Positions 49,274 to 58,398 of a stretch of 64,000 bases of DNA are shown piece after piece (the stretch's first letter is position 1; each line of letters begins with the position of its first letter). The stretch comes from Nocardia acidivorans NBRC 108247 (lineage in GTDB: Bacteria > Actinomycetota > Actinomycetes > Mycobacteriales > Mycobacteriaceae): the NCBI RefSeq assembly GCF_001625085.1, contig NZ_BDAW01000035.1, positions 1 to 64,000 on the forward strand. Reading direction: 5' to 3'. Under the pieces are notes generated by a model. It saw nothing but the letters and a program-made list of their open reading frames with translations, did not search any database and was not told where the DNA came from. The position numbers and the translations under genes are program-made.

Positions 49274-50272
49274 ATGACCGAGAACATCACGACCATGCGA
49301 GCGGCAGTCTGCGTCGGAGCGGGCGGCCCCGAGATGCTGGAGATCCGCGAAGTGCCCGTGCCCGCCGTCCGGGAGGGCTGGAGTCTGGTGAAAGTCCGTG
49401 GCGCGGGCTTGAATCGGTCCGAGTTGCGCACGCGGCGGGGACATTCGCCCAGCGTCCGGTTCCCGCGGGTGCTCGGAATCGAATGTGTGGGAACCCTGGC
49501 CATCTCGACACATTCGACGCTGCGGGACGGCGCGAGGGTCGCCGCGGTGATGGGCGAGATGGGCCGGGATTTCGACGGCGGTTACGCCGAGTACGCCCTG
49601 CTGCCGAACGACCTGCTGATGCCGATCGAGACGACCCTGCCCTGGGAGGTCCTCGCCGCCCTCCCGGAAACCTACCTGACCGCCCAGGGTGCCTTGGACA
49701 TGCTGGGCATCACCCCGGATCACCAGGGCCGCTTACTGATTCGAGGCGGCACGGCATCGGTGGGCCTGGCCGCCGCCTCGATCGCGGCGGGCTACGGATT
49801 CGACACCGCCGCCACCACCCGCCGGCCCGCCAAGGCCGACACCTTGACCAAGGCGGGCGTGGACCACGTCCTCCTCGATCACGGCGAGCCACTGGCCGAC
49901 AGCCTGCACGACCTCTGGCCCGAAGGCCCGGACTACATCCTGGATCTGATCGGCACCGCCACCCTGGTCGACTCGCTCCGCCTGGTCCGCCGCGGCGGGA
50001 CCGTGTGCATGTCGGGCTCACTCAGCGGCTGGCTGATCCCGGATTTCGAACCCATCGCGCAGATTCCCTCCGGGACCAAGCTCACCGCCTTCCACAGCGA
50101 CAACTACAAGGGCAGCGCCGGCGCACCGCTGTTGCAACGGGTCGTCCACCAGATCGAGGCGGGCCGCTACCGCCCCAATATCGACCGCGTCTTCACCCTG
50201 GACGATATCGCCGCCGCGCACACCTATATGGAGAACAATGAAGCGACAGGCAAACTCGTTGTCCTGCCTTAA
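49274..50272 (+). CDS. Zinc-type alcohol dehydrogenase/quinone oxidoreductase (MDR family)
   Basis: A 332-residue medium-chain dehydrogenase. The catalytic domain begins with a GroES-like fold (VKVRGAGLNRSELRTRRGHS) and the cofactor domain has LLIRGGTASVGLAAASIA, the NADPH-binding A-x-x-G-x-x-G-like loop. The cysteine ligands of zinc alcohol dehydrogenases are missing, which favours a QOR-type NADPH:quinone reductase. The start at 49274 lies 55 bp from the divergent araC start, implying a shared control region. Confidence 0.88.
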   Translation: MTENITTMRAAVCVGAGGPEMLEIREVPVPAVREGWSLVKVRGAGLNRSELRTRRGHSPSVRFPRVLGIECVGTLAISTHSTLRDGARVAAVMGEMGRDFDGGYAEYALLPNDLLMPIETTLPWEVLAALPETYLTAQGALDMLGITPDHQGRLLIRGGTASVGLAAASIAAGYGFDTAATTRRPAKADTLTKAGVDHVLLDHGEPLADSLHDLWPEGPDYILDLIGTATLVDSLRLVRRGGTVCMSGSLSGWLIPDFEPIAQIPSGTKLTAFHSDNYKGSAGAPLLQRVVHQIEAGRYRPNIDRVFTLDDIAAAHTYMENNEATGKLVVLP

Positions 50273-50392
50273 TTCTCGCCGTCCAACCGATGCAGTCGAA
50301 GGATATTGCCGACACCGAATACTCTCAGCCCCAACCGCTCCGACCATGATTGATATGAGGCGACCGCCGCGGGCGCGACCAATTCCGGAGCG

Positions 50393-50968
50393 GTGACCCG
50401 ATACCCCCTGCATTCCGGGCCGGCGGTGGGGGAGCGGGTCGCTCTCGGGATATCCGGTGTGGTGGCCTCGGTATTGGCGTTGTGCTCGATGCTGTTGGTA
50501 ATGGCCAACATTCAAGGCGCCACCGCGCCCTTCGCATCGCTGTTGCCGATGCTGATGGGCGATTCGGACGACGCGCGATTGGACGAGACGCTCGATCAGG
50601 TCAGGCAGGGAATGGCCGATAACCACAGCGGTGGGGGCGTTCCCGCGCTCGATGTGATGGTCCGTGATTTCCAGGTGTACCACGAGGTGATGATGGTGCT
50701 GGCCCCCGTAATGGCCGTCGCCTTCCTCGCCCTCGCCGTCTACGCGTGGCGGCGATTCGCCCGGACCGCGCGCGAAGATCGGCGAACGCGGCGTGTATTC
50801 GCCGCATTCGGTATCGCCGCGCTCTTGGTGACGGTGGCGGCACTCGTTGTCGCGGTGGCGAATACGACCACCGTCGTCGACCCCGCGCCCTCGCTGGCCG
50901 CTCTTTTCGATGGCGGCTGGTCATTCAGGAGTGTCAATGGTCGATTGCCGGGTACCGCACAAAGGTGA
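50393..50968 (+). CDS. Membrane protein, hypothetical (3 helices)
   Basis: A 191-residue protein with a hydrophobic helix near 17-38 (GISGVVASVLALCSMLLVMA), a hydrophilic loop, and two further helices (about 98-115 and 135-155). No family is recognised. The GTG start has CCGGAG just upstream. Its stop overlaps the acyl-CoA dehydrogenase start (GTGA), so the two are coupled. Confidence 0.65.
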   Translation: MTRYPLHSGPAVGERVALGISGVVASVLALCSMLLVMANIQGATAPFASLLPMLMGDSDDARLDETLDQVRQGMADNHSGGGVPALDVMVRDFQVYHEVMMVLAPVMAVAFLALAVYAWRRFARTAREDRRTRRVFAAFGIAALLVTVAALVVAVANTTTVVDPAPSLAALFDGGWSFRSVNGRLPGTAQR

Positions 50969-52320
50969 CCTTCGACCTGACTCCGACAGCGGCGCAGCAC
51001 GATCTGGCCAAACGGACCCACGACTTCGCGCGGGACTGTGTGCGGCCCGTCGCCGCGCACTACGACCGGGCCCAGGAATTCCCATGGCCGGTCTTGGAAG
51101 AGGCCGCCGAACGGGGCTTCTACAGTCCGCTCTTCTACCGCGACCTCATCGGCGACCCGACCGGCCTGTCGCTGCCGATGTTCATGGAGGAGTTGTTCTG
51201 GGGCTGCGCGGGCATCGGATTGGCGATTGTGATGCCCGCGCTGGCCCTGTCCGCCATCGGCCAGGCCGCCACACCCGAGCAGATGTTGCGGTGGGCGCCC
51301 GAATGCTTCGGCACCCCGGGGGATTTGAAGCTCGCCGCGCTCGCGATATCGGAACCGGAGGGCGGTAGCGATGTGCGCAATCTGCGGACGCGCGCGGTCC
51401 GCGACGGCACCGACTGGATTATCGACGGCCACAAGATGTGGATCGGCAATGGCGGAATCGCCAATGTGCACATTGTGAACGCGGTCGTCGACGAGGAACT
51501 CGGGCACCGCGGCCAGGCCCTGTTCGTAGTCCCCGGCGGCACCCCCGGCCTGGAATTGGTGCGCAAACTCGACAAACTCGGTTGCCGTGCTTCGCATACC
51601 GCGGAATTGACGTTCGACGGCGTCCGCATCCCCGCCGAGAATCTCCTGGGCGGCACGGAGAAACTCGAGCACGCCCTGGCCGAACGCCGCGCCGCCGCCC
51701 GGACCAATGGCCGCTCGGGTTCGGTCACCCTCGGCACGTTCGAACAAACCCGGCCCATGGTCGCCGCCCAAGCCCTCGGAATAGCCAGAGCCGCACTGGA
51801 ATACATGACCTCCTACGCGAATCACCGAGAGGCCTTCGGCGCTCCCATCATCGACAATCAGGGCATAGCCTTCCCGATCGCCGATCTCGCCACCCGAATA
51901 GACGCCGCCCGCCTGCTCACCTGGCGCGCGTCCTGGATGGCGGCCCAGGGCGTGCGCTTCGAGCGCGGCGAAGGCTCCATGGCCAAACTCGCCGCGACCG
52001 AAACCGCCGTGCACACCACCGAACGCGCCATTCAAACCCTGGGCGGCTGGGGCTACATCACCGACCATCCGGTCGAAAAGTGGTACCGAGATGCCAAGCT
52101 GTACACCATCTTCGAAGGCACCAGTGAAATCCAGCGCATAGTGATCGCGCACGCCTCGGCGCGGCCGAGGGGCGCCCACCCCTGCACGTGGACCTCACCC
52201 CCACCGGCGGGCCCCTCAACAAATGGTTCGGCCGCGGCACCCCGCCCCGCACCAAGGCCGCCGCCGCCGCCCTGGACCTCCGCGACCGAGTCCCCGCCCC
52301 GATCACCAAGGCCGCCTTGA
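50965..52320 (+). CDS. Acyl-CoA dehydrogenase (C-terminus frameshifted)
   Basis: A ~450-residue flavoprotein of the acyl-CoA dehydrogenase family: AALAISEPEGGSDVRNLRTR and WIIDGHKMWIGNGGIAN in the middle, and the C-terminal IQTLGGWGYITDHPVEKWYRDAKLYTIFEGTSEIQRIVIA, whose Glu in FEGTSE is the usual catalytic or structural residue. It oxidises acyl-CoAs to enoyl-CoAs in beta-oxidation or lipid catabolism. After position ~52150 the frame gives a low-complexity Pro/Ala tail ending at 52320, while another frame continues with a credible tail to 52346, so a one-base deletion is suspected. The catalytic domain is intact. Confidence 0.88.
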   Translation: MTFDLTPTAAQHDLAKRTHDFARDCVRPVAAHYDRAQEFPWPVLEEAAERGFYSPLFYRDLIGDPTGLSLPMFMEELFWGCAGIGLAIVMPALALSAIGQAATPEQMLRWAPECFGTPGDLKLAALAISEPEGGSDVRNLRTRAVRDGTDWIIDGHKMWIGNGGIANVHIVNAVVDEELGHRGQALFVVPGGTPGLELVRKLDKLGCRASHTAELTFDGVRIPAENLLGGTEKLEHALAERRAAARTNGRSGSVTLGTFEQTRPMVAAQALGIARAALEYMTSYANHREAFGAPIIDNQGIAFPIADLATRIDAARLLTWRASWMAAQGVRFERGEGSMAKLAATETAVHTTERAIQTLGGWGYITDHPVEKWYRDAKLYTIFEGTSEIQRIVIAHASARPRGAHPCTWTSPPPAGPSTNGSAAAPRPAPRPPPPPWTSATESPPRSPRPP

Positions 52321-52433
52321 AGTTCCTGCGCCCGCCCCGCCGCTGAGACCGGACCCGCCGTACATCCTCGGTGGGGTGTCGGAATCTCAGGGGCGGGCAC
52401 GTTCGGCGGGAGGGATGACGCCAGCGCGCACGG

Positions 52434-52465
52434 ACACCCGCCGGAGAGTTTTCTCCAGCGGGTGT
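52434..52465. terminator. Hairpin terminator between acyl-CoA dehydrogenase and I36-type gene
   Basis: ACACCCGCCGGAGA (52434-52447) and TCTCCAGCGGGTGT (52452-52465) pair over 14 bp with one mismatch around a GTTT loop. It lies between two convergent stops (52320/52346 and 52486), so it probably serves both strands. Confidence 0.75.
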
Positions 52466-52485
52466 GTACGGCGAACCGGGGTTGA

Positions 52486-52881
52486 TCAGTCGCAGACCTT
52501 GACCGCGTCGGCCATATTGTCGACATTGGCGGGCAGGGTGCCGCGCTGGTTGTCGGCGACCGAGGCCAGCAGCTGCCAGCGCTGACCGGTCCAGTTGTAG
52601 ATGCCCACGGTGCGGCCGGTGCGGTTCCAGTAGGAGGTCAGGCGGTCGCCGACGCCGCCGTTGCCGATATCGTGCAGTACGCAACTCGAGTCGACCTGCA
52701 CGATCATGCTGCCCGAGCCCTTGGCTCCGTCGTATCCGCAGAAGGTGCCGCCGGGGCAGTCGTACCCCGGTGCGGCGGAGGCGGGGGCGGCCAGGACTGC
52801 ACCGGCGCCCGCGCCGAGGGTCAGGAAGGTGGCGGCCAGCGGAATCATGCGACGGGTGACGGCCCGGTTGATGTTCTTCAT
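52486..52881 (-). CDS. Secreted peptidase-inhibitor family I36-like protein
   Basis: A 131-residue exported protein. The signal peptide has a basic start (MKNINRAVTRRM), a hydrophobic core and an A-S-A-A cleavage site near residue 36. The mature part begins with CPGGTFCGYDG and holds four cysteines spaced as in the I36/SMI-type beta-gamma-crystallin-like inhibitors of actinomycetes, with SSCVLHD and AVKVCD. An AAAGGGAC ribosome site precedes the ATG. Inhibition of a protease is a family-based guess. Confidence 0.8.
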   Translation of the reverse strand: MKNINRAVTRRMIPLAATFLTLGAGAGAVLAAPASAAPGYDCPGGTFCGYDGAKGSGSMIVQVDSSCVLHDIGNGGVGDRLTSYWNRTGRTVGIYNWTGQRWQLLASVADNQRGTLPANVDNMADAVKVCD

Positions 52882-52980
52882 GATGAGTCCCTTTGATCGG
52901 TGTCCAACCTCGTGGACGGCTTGGCGCCAAGACTGGGCGGACTCACCAATGGCGCACCAACGACGGACTAATCGCCCAGC

Positions 52981-54474
52981 TCAGCGCCGCCCGATGAGGT
53001 CCACATCGTCGACAAATGTGGTGATGTGGCCGTTTTCGACCAGATACACCCCGCGGGTGATGAGGGCGTTGCCGTAGGAGTCGTCGTCGTAGGTGAGGCG
53101 CACCAGGTGCTGGAACACCAGCGCCTGGCGATCATCGAGGTCGTACGGGACGGCGGTCAGACAGGTTCGCCGCGGTGTCGCCACCCACAGGCGAGGACTG
53201 CCGAGTGCGTTGTGCGCGTCCAGCATCGCGTGCGGATCGAGTACCTTCTCGGCCGAGAAGTCATGACCGGAGCAGGTCGCCACGGCCAAGCCGTAGAGTT
53301 CTTCGACCTCCCAGTCGTAGCGGTGCAGCCCGGTCAGCCGCGCGATCGCCGCGGGCAGCATGAACTCGCTCTCGGGCGCGGTCTCGTCATAACTCCGGAT
53401 CGTGTAACCCGCGCCGTTGTCACCGGTCAGCACGATAATCGGGGCGTTGCCGGATGCGCTGGGCCAGTGCGGAATTCGATTGCGATACGGCCAATCCGCG
53501 GGTTGCAGCAGCGGAAACGGATCGAAGGGCAGCCGCACCTCGATGGGATCGGTCGCCGGACCGTTCGCATCCTCGGCCACGGTCGCGGCGTAGTCGATTT
53601 CGATCAGCATCGGCGGCGTGCCGTCGAAGCGATGGTGCAGAAGCCGCTGCTGCGAATCGATCTCCAGTATCGAATAGTCGAGGGTGACCCGATTTTCGGT
53701 CAGCTCCCGCGCCAGTGCGGGCCGCTGCGCCTGCACCCGCCGGAAGTCCGGATCGGCATCGATCATGGCCCGCGCGTAGGCCGTACTGCCGCGATCCACC
53801 ATCCGCCCGTCGACCTCGGTGCTCGCGGCCGGAATCCGTTCCAGCCCAGCGAGATTCACGAACACATCCAGTACGACCAGCAGGTCGTCTCCGCTCACCC
53901 CGAGGAAATGCACCGTATGATCGCGCACCGGCCACTGCTCGTCGCCGCCGATGAGGATCTCCACCCCCTGTTGTTCGAGCACCCGCGAGCCGTAGAACAT
54001 GGCGAGCGCATGATCGCGCGTGCGGCTCTCCCGATCCGCTGCCTCGACCGCCCGCGCGCGTTCGATGATCTCGCACGCGGTGTCCGCATCGAGGTCGCCC
54101 GATTCCGCGGCGAATTCCCCGAATCCGAGGCCGCGCGGATCGAGTTGCTCCCCGGTGTCCTCCACCCACGCCTGCGCGGTCAACTCGAATGGCAGTGCGA
54201 CCCCGAAGATCTCACGAAACCCGCGTACCGCCATGTTCGCGAAGGACTCGTAGTCGGTGAACAGCGCGGGCCACGGCAGGCGGCGACTGGGCAGCATGTC
54301 CCGGCCGGGTGCGAACAGCGCCCACTCCAGCCCGCCGCCGTCCCGCGTGAAGCGCACGGTGCGACCCTGGCCGGGCGACAACATGATTCGGCCCCCGAGC
54401 GGCAGGGTGAACAAACGCCAGGTCAGCAGCTCGGCATAGGACTCCCACAGGTCCGCCGCCGTCTCGGGTGTCAT
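52981..54474 (-). CDS. Hypothetical protein with possible TY-Chap-like N-terminus
   Basis: A 497-residue soluble protein with no signal peptide or membrane helix. The N-terminal part (AADLWESYAELLTWRLFTLP onward) resembles the chaperone-like TY-Chap fold of actinobacteria, weakly. Two further regions each contain a repeated pattern of strand-rich sequence ending in phrases such as TGDNGAGYTIRSYDE and SPRLWVATPRRTC. No catalytic motif is recognised. The ATG at 54474 is chosen for its AGGAG ribosome site; earlier starts add 20-23 residues. It is monocistronic. Confidence 0.6.
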   Translation of the reverse strand: MTPETAADLWESYAELLTWRLFTLPLGGRIMLSPGQGRTVRFTRDGGGLEWALFAPGRDMLPSRRLPWPALFTDYESFANMAVRGFREIFGVALPFELTAQAWVEDTGEQLDPRGLGFGEFAAESGDLDADTACEIIERARAVEAADRESRTRDHALAMFYGSRVLEQQGVEILIGGDEQWPVRDHTVHFLGVSGDDLLVVLDVFVNLAGLERIPAASTEVDGRMVDRGSTAYARAMIDADPDFRRVQAQRPALARELTENRVTLDYSILEIDSQQRLLHHRFDGTPPMLIEIDYAATVAEDANGPATDPIEVRLPFDPFPLLQPADWPYRNRIPHWPSASGNAPIIVLTGDNGAGYTIRSYDETAPESEFMLPAAIARLTGLHRYDWEVEELYGLAVATCSGHDFSAEKVLDPHAMLDAHNALGSPRLWVATPRRTCLTAVPYDLDDRQALVFQHLVRLTYDDDSYGNALITRGVYLVENGHITTFVDDVDLIGRR

Positions 54475-54605
54475 CTCGTTCCGCGGCTCCTGTTCGCGCC
54501 GCCAAAAATTTCCCAGCCCCACCCGAAACTCCATCCGATACACGACAACCGACGCAACCTAGCACTTGTTCGGCGTTTCGGGACGGATTGGCACGGGCCG
54601 GACCC

Positions 54606-57600
54606 TCAGGAGCGGGTGAAGCGCAGTGTGACGAGCTGAAATGGCCGCAACCGCAAGCGGATTCCGTCACCCCGCGGGGCCTCTGCGGATTCTCCGGCCA
54701 GCGGGCGTTCCAGCAGATCGCAGCGTACGCAGCCGCTGAAATCGAATCCGGGGGAGATCGCGGCCTCCGCGCGGCCGCCATGCGCCTCGTACACCCGCAG
54801 CACGATATCGCCGCTCTCGTCATCGGCGAGTTTGATCGCGCTGGTCACCACGGCGTCATTGTCGATGCTGAACAGCGGCCGCACACGCTCGGAGCGGCCC
54901 CGCGCGGGGGTCGTGAGATTGATGCGGTACCCGTCGCGCACCGCATCGGCCAGGGAAGCGCCCGGAAGCAGTGAATGCCGGAAATGATGGAATCCGTGAT
55001 CGGTCTGCGGGTCCGGGAAGCGCGGTGCCCGCAGCAGGGATGCGCGCAGTGTGGTCGTGGTCCCGCCGTCGTCGCGGACGGTGCGGGTGACATCGTGTCC
55101 GTAGGTCGAATCATTGACCAGCGCCACACCCCAGCCCGGTTCGCCGAGGTGGACGAAGCGGTGGTTGCACGCCTCGAATTTGGCGTACTCCCAGCTGGTA
55201 TTGGTGTGCGTCGGGCGATACATATGCCCGAACTGGGTTTCCGAGGCGTAGCGATCGGCGTGTATGTCCAGGGGGAAGGCGAGTTTCAGGAATTTCTCGG
55301 TCTCGAACCAGTCCACGGCGGTGTCGATATCCAGTGCGCGTGCGCCCGCGCGCAGGGTGATGGTCTGCTCGACCTTCGACGATCCGAACGAGCGGCCGAT
55401 GCGCACCGTTCCGGCTGATGTCGAATCCTCTTCCGCCATAAGCGAATCGACTTCGATAAGATCGGTGACGCGATTGCGATAGAACAGGTCGACATCCCAG
55501 GCGTCCCAGGAGTTCGGCAGATCCGGATGCAGCTGTAGCAGATTCGCGGCCGCATTCGGGGGCAGCGTTTCGCGCTGCCGCTCGATATCGAGGATCGAGA
55601 CCACCAGGCCGCGCGCATCGATTTCCACGCGCAGCGAACCGTTTTCGAGAATGAATCCGCCCGCCGCCCGCTCGGTCACCGAGCATGGGGGAGCGCTCGG
55701 CATCGGCCCGGCCGCCCCGGCGGGAATCGAATGCCAGGCGTGCGGTGCGGGGTTGAAGAAGTTCGGTCCGGGTTCGTCGCCGCCGAGCGCGCGCTGTGCC
55801 GCATCGATGATCGAGGTGAGTTCCTCGGCCACCGCCGCATAGGTCTGGGCGGCCTCCCGGTACACCCAGGCGATGGCCGAGCCGGGCAGAATATCGTGAA
55901 ACTGGTGCAGCAGCACCGTCTTCCAGATGCGATCCAGCGCCCGGTACGGGTACTCGAAGCCGGTGCGCACCGCCGCGGTGGCGGCCCAGAGCTCCGCCTC
56001 CCGCAGCAGATGTTCGCTCCGCCGATTGCCGTGCTTGGTCCGGGCCTGACTGGTCAGCGTGCCGCGATGCAGCTCCAAATAGAGTTCGCCCACCCACACC
56101 GCGGGATTCGCGTATTCGGCCTCGGCCTCGGTGAAGAAGTCGGCGGGCGTTTCCCACACCACCCGGGGTGAGCCCTCGAGATCTTTCATCCGCGCGGCTT
56201 TGGCGACCATTTCCCGGGTGGTCCCACCGCCACCGTCGCCCCAGCCGGTCGGGGCCAGTGACCGGGTTGCCCGCCCCTTCTCCTTGAAATTCCTTGCCGC
56301 ATGCGCGATCTCGCTCCCCTGCATGGAACAGTTGTAGGTGTCGACCGGGGGGAAATGGGTGAAGATGCGCGTCCCGTCGATCCCCTCCCACAGAAAGGTG
56401 TGATGCGGGAACTGATTGATCTGGCTCCACGAGATCTTCTGCGTCAGCAGCCATTTCGACCCGGCGGCCTTGATGATTTGCGGCAGTCCCGCCGCGAATC
56501 CGAAGGTGTCGGGCAGCCACGCCTCCTGATTCTCGATACCGAACTCCTCGAGGAAGAACCGCTTGCCGTGCACGAACTGCCGCGCCATCGCCTCCGATCC
56601 GGGCATATTCGTATCGGACTCCACCCACATGCCACCGGCGGGCACGAAGCGCCCCTGCGCCACAGCCTCTTTGATGCGCGCGTACACCTCGGGCCGATGC
56701 CGTTTCACGAAGTCGTACTGCGCCGCCTGTGACATGGTGAAGATGAATTCCGGTGAATCCGCCAGCAGCGCGGTCATGTTCGCGGTCGTGCGCGCCACCT
56801 TGCGCACCGTCTCGCGCAGCGGCCACAACCACGCGGTATCGATATGCGCGTGCCCGACCGCCGAGATCCGATGTGCGGACGGGATTGCCGGGGCGGCCAG
56901 CGCATCCGCCAGACAGGAGCGCGCCGCGGTCGCGGTGGCGTTCACATTCAGCAGATCGAGCGCATCGAGCGCGCGCTCGATGGCCCGCACGATGTCGTAT
57001 CGCCGCGCCGGATCCTCGGGCATCTCGTGCATGAGCTCCCCGAGCACCTCGAGATCCTGCACCAGCTGCCAGACCTCTTCGTCGAACACCGCCAGATCCA
57101 GCCGCCCGAGCCGATACTGCGGTTCTCCACCGGCGGTCACCGTGTCCCCGAGCGCGGTCGGCCCGAAGAACGCGATGATCGGATTCGACGCCGCCTCCAC
57201 ATGCAACAGCACCCGCTCACCACCGGTGACGGGCGAGCCGATCCGCACCCACTGATTGCGCGGATGCAACCCTTTCACCGGCGACCCGTCCGGCCGATAC
57301 ACCAGCCCCTCGCACTGAAACCCGGTCATATTCCGGTCGAATCCCAGATCGATCAACGCCTCGACGGTCTTGCCCGCCCACTCCTGCGGCACCGTCCCCT
57401 CGACGGTCAACCAACTCGTCCCCCACGGCGCACCCCACCGCGCCCCCGATTCCACCGGTGTCCCGGGCGCGGCGATCCCCTCGGCCACCTCCACAGGTTC
57501 CCCCGGCGCCACCCACATCGACGCCCGCAGTGGCACCGACTCCGGATAGATCGCCGGAACGATCCGTTCACCCAGAACCCGCCCGAGGCGGCCCTCGATC

Positions 57601-57620
57601 AACCGACGGTCATCGTGCAT
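54606..57620 (-). CDS. Alpha-mannosidase, glycoside hydrolase family 38
   Basis: A 1004-residue GH38 enzyme. The zinc-binding HIDTAW sequence sits in GHAHIDTAWLWPLRETVRK (His259, Asp261), and the nucleophile Asp371 is in EAWLPDTFGFAAGLPQII; a further HQFHDILPGS supplies another zinc His. The C-terminal ~350 residues are the beta-sandwich typical of the bacterial group. No signal peptide is seen, so it acts in the cytoplasm on imported mannosides or on mannosylated lipids and glycans. With the GH76 lipoprotein at 59.9 kb it suggests mannan or mannolipid turnover. A GGAG ribosome site precedes the ATG. Confidence 0.95.
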   Translation of the reverse strand: MHDDRRLIEGRLGRVLGERIVPAIYPESVPLRASMWVAPGEPVEVAEGIAAPGTPVESGARWGAPWGTSWLTVEGTVPQEWAGKTVEALIDLGFDRNMTGFQCEGLVYRPDGSPVKGLHPRNQWVRIGSPVTGGERVLLHVEAASNPIIAFFGPTALGDTVTAGGEPQYRLGRLDLAVFDEEVWQLVQDLEVLGELMHEMPEDPARRYDIVRAIERALDALDLLNVNATATAARSCLADALAAPAIPSAHRISAVGHAHIDTAWLWPLRETVRKVARTTANMTALLADSPEFIFTMSQAAQYDFVKRHRPEVYARIKEAVAQGRFVPAGGMWVESDTNMPGSEAMARQFVHGKRFFLEEFGIENQEAWLPDTFGFAAGLPQIIKAAGSKWLLTQKISWSQINQFPHHTFLWEGIDGTRIFTHFPPVDTYNCSMQGSEIAHAARNFKEKGRATRSLAPTGWGDGGGGTTREMVAKAARMKDLEGSPRVVWETPADFFTEAEAEYANPAVWVGELYLELHRGTLTSQARTKHGNRRSEHLLREAELWAATAAVRTGFEYPYRALDRIWKTVLLHQFHDILPGSAIAWVYREAAQTYAAVAEELTSIIDAAQRALGGDEPGPNFFNPAPHAWHSIPAGAAGPMPSAPPCSVTERAAGGFILENGSLRVEIDARGLVVSILDIERQRETLPPNAAANLLQLHPDLPNSWDAWDVDLFYRNRVTDLIEVDSLMAEEDSTSAGTVRIGRSFGSSKVEQTITLRAGARALDIDTAVDWFETEKFLKLAFPLDIHADRYASETQFGHMYRPTHTNTSWEYAKFEACNHRFVHLGEPGWGVALVNDSTYGHDVTRTVRDDGGTTTTLRASLLRAPRFPDPQTDHGFHHFRHSLLPGASLADAVRDGYRINLTTPARGRSERVRPLFSIDNDAVVTSAIKLADDESGDIVLRVYEAHGGRAEAAISPGFDFSGCVRCDLLERPLAGESAEAPRGDGIRLRLRPFQLVTLRFTRS

Positions 57621-57723
57621 AGCGGCAGCTCCGATCGCACCGGGAAAGTGATCATCGAATCGCCTTCATTCTCCGGCACCCCGGTGAATTTCCGGCCACG
57701 CTCGCATACGTGTTGAGAACGCT

Positions 57724-58080
57724 TCAGCCGCGCACCCGGTCGGGCAGCTCCTCCCGCGCCGCCAACCACTCCGCCGGCACCCCGCGCACCCCCGCACCAC
57801 TCCCAATCCCCGTGTGAGCGGCCAGGATTCCACCGACGATCGCCGCGGTGGTGTCCACATCCCCACCCGCCGGCACACACGCGGTGACGGCTGCGGGGTA
57901 ATCGTTCACATAGGTCGCCGCCGCCCACAGCGTGAACGGCACCGTGTCCTATGCGGGCACCCGCGCGCCATTGCCGAGCTCATAGGCGGCCTCCTCCACC
58001 GACTTCCCGAGCAACTCACGCGCCCGGCGAATACCCTCCGCCGTTCGCCCGGCCACCGGATACGGCTCGACAACTGCCAG
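57724..58080 (-). pseudogene. ADP-ribosylglycohydrolase remnant with an in-frame amber stop
   Basis: Reading leftward from about 58080, the minus strand gives RTAEGIRRARELLGKSVEEA, then AAYELGNGARVPA, a TAG stop (57951 to 57949), then DTVPFTLWAAATYVNDYPAA and PAGGDVDTTAAIVGGILAAH. The latter is the conserved Asp-rich C-terminal motif of ADP-ribosyl-(dinitrogen-reductase) glycohydrolases. The N-terminal two thirds of the ~300-residue family are missing and the stop splits the rest, so the gene is broken. The TAG could derive from CAG by one change. Confidence 0.7.
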
Positions 58081-58398
58081 TATTCACCTGGTGCACAACC
58101 TGTTTCACGAGTCGATACGGTATGGCGTTGTCGCAGGTCGGCGCGTTGATATCCGGGCACGAAACCCGTTTGTGGGTCGACTGATACCCGCGCGAAGCGC
58201 GCGGGGTGCAATCGTCATACAGATGTGTTGCCGTTCGGCACGTATGTTCATCTGATGGTGGTCGCGGCGCGGCATGCTGTTGGCTAGGCAGGCGAGCGGC
58301 CATGTGCTGACTTCGGAATCCGGTGCGGCGGCGGGCGCTAATGGGGCGTCCGCCGATCAACAGCGACAGCAGGATGTGCAGAGCCCGTGGTGATAGAG
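58081..58398. other. Intergenic region upstream of the desaturase
   Basis: About 320 bp without an intact gene. A GC-rich hairpin lies at 58187-58205. Several short frames exist but none has family character or a ribosome site. The promoter of the desaturase is presumably here but could not be pinned. Confidence 0.4.
58187..58205. terminator. Short GC hairpin
   Basis: CCCGCGCG (58187-58194), loop AAG, CGCGCGGG (58198-58205): an 8-bp perfect stem with a 3-base loop. It lies 107 bp beyond the broken glycohydrolase and could be a terminator or a stem in the desaturase leader. Confidence 0.4.

Noticed and set aside
55111..56832. A 573-codon frame within the alpha-mannosidase gene
   Set aside because: Same strand, wrong frame, no motif; the GH38 frame has all catalytic residues.
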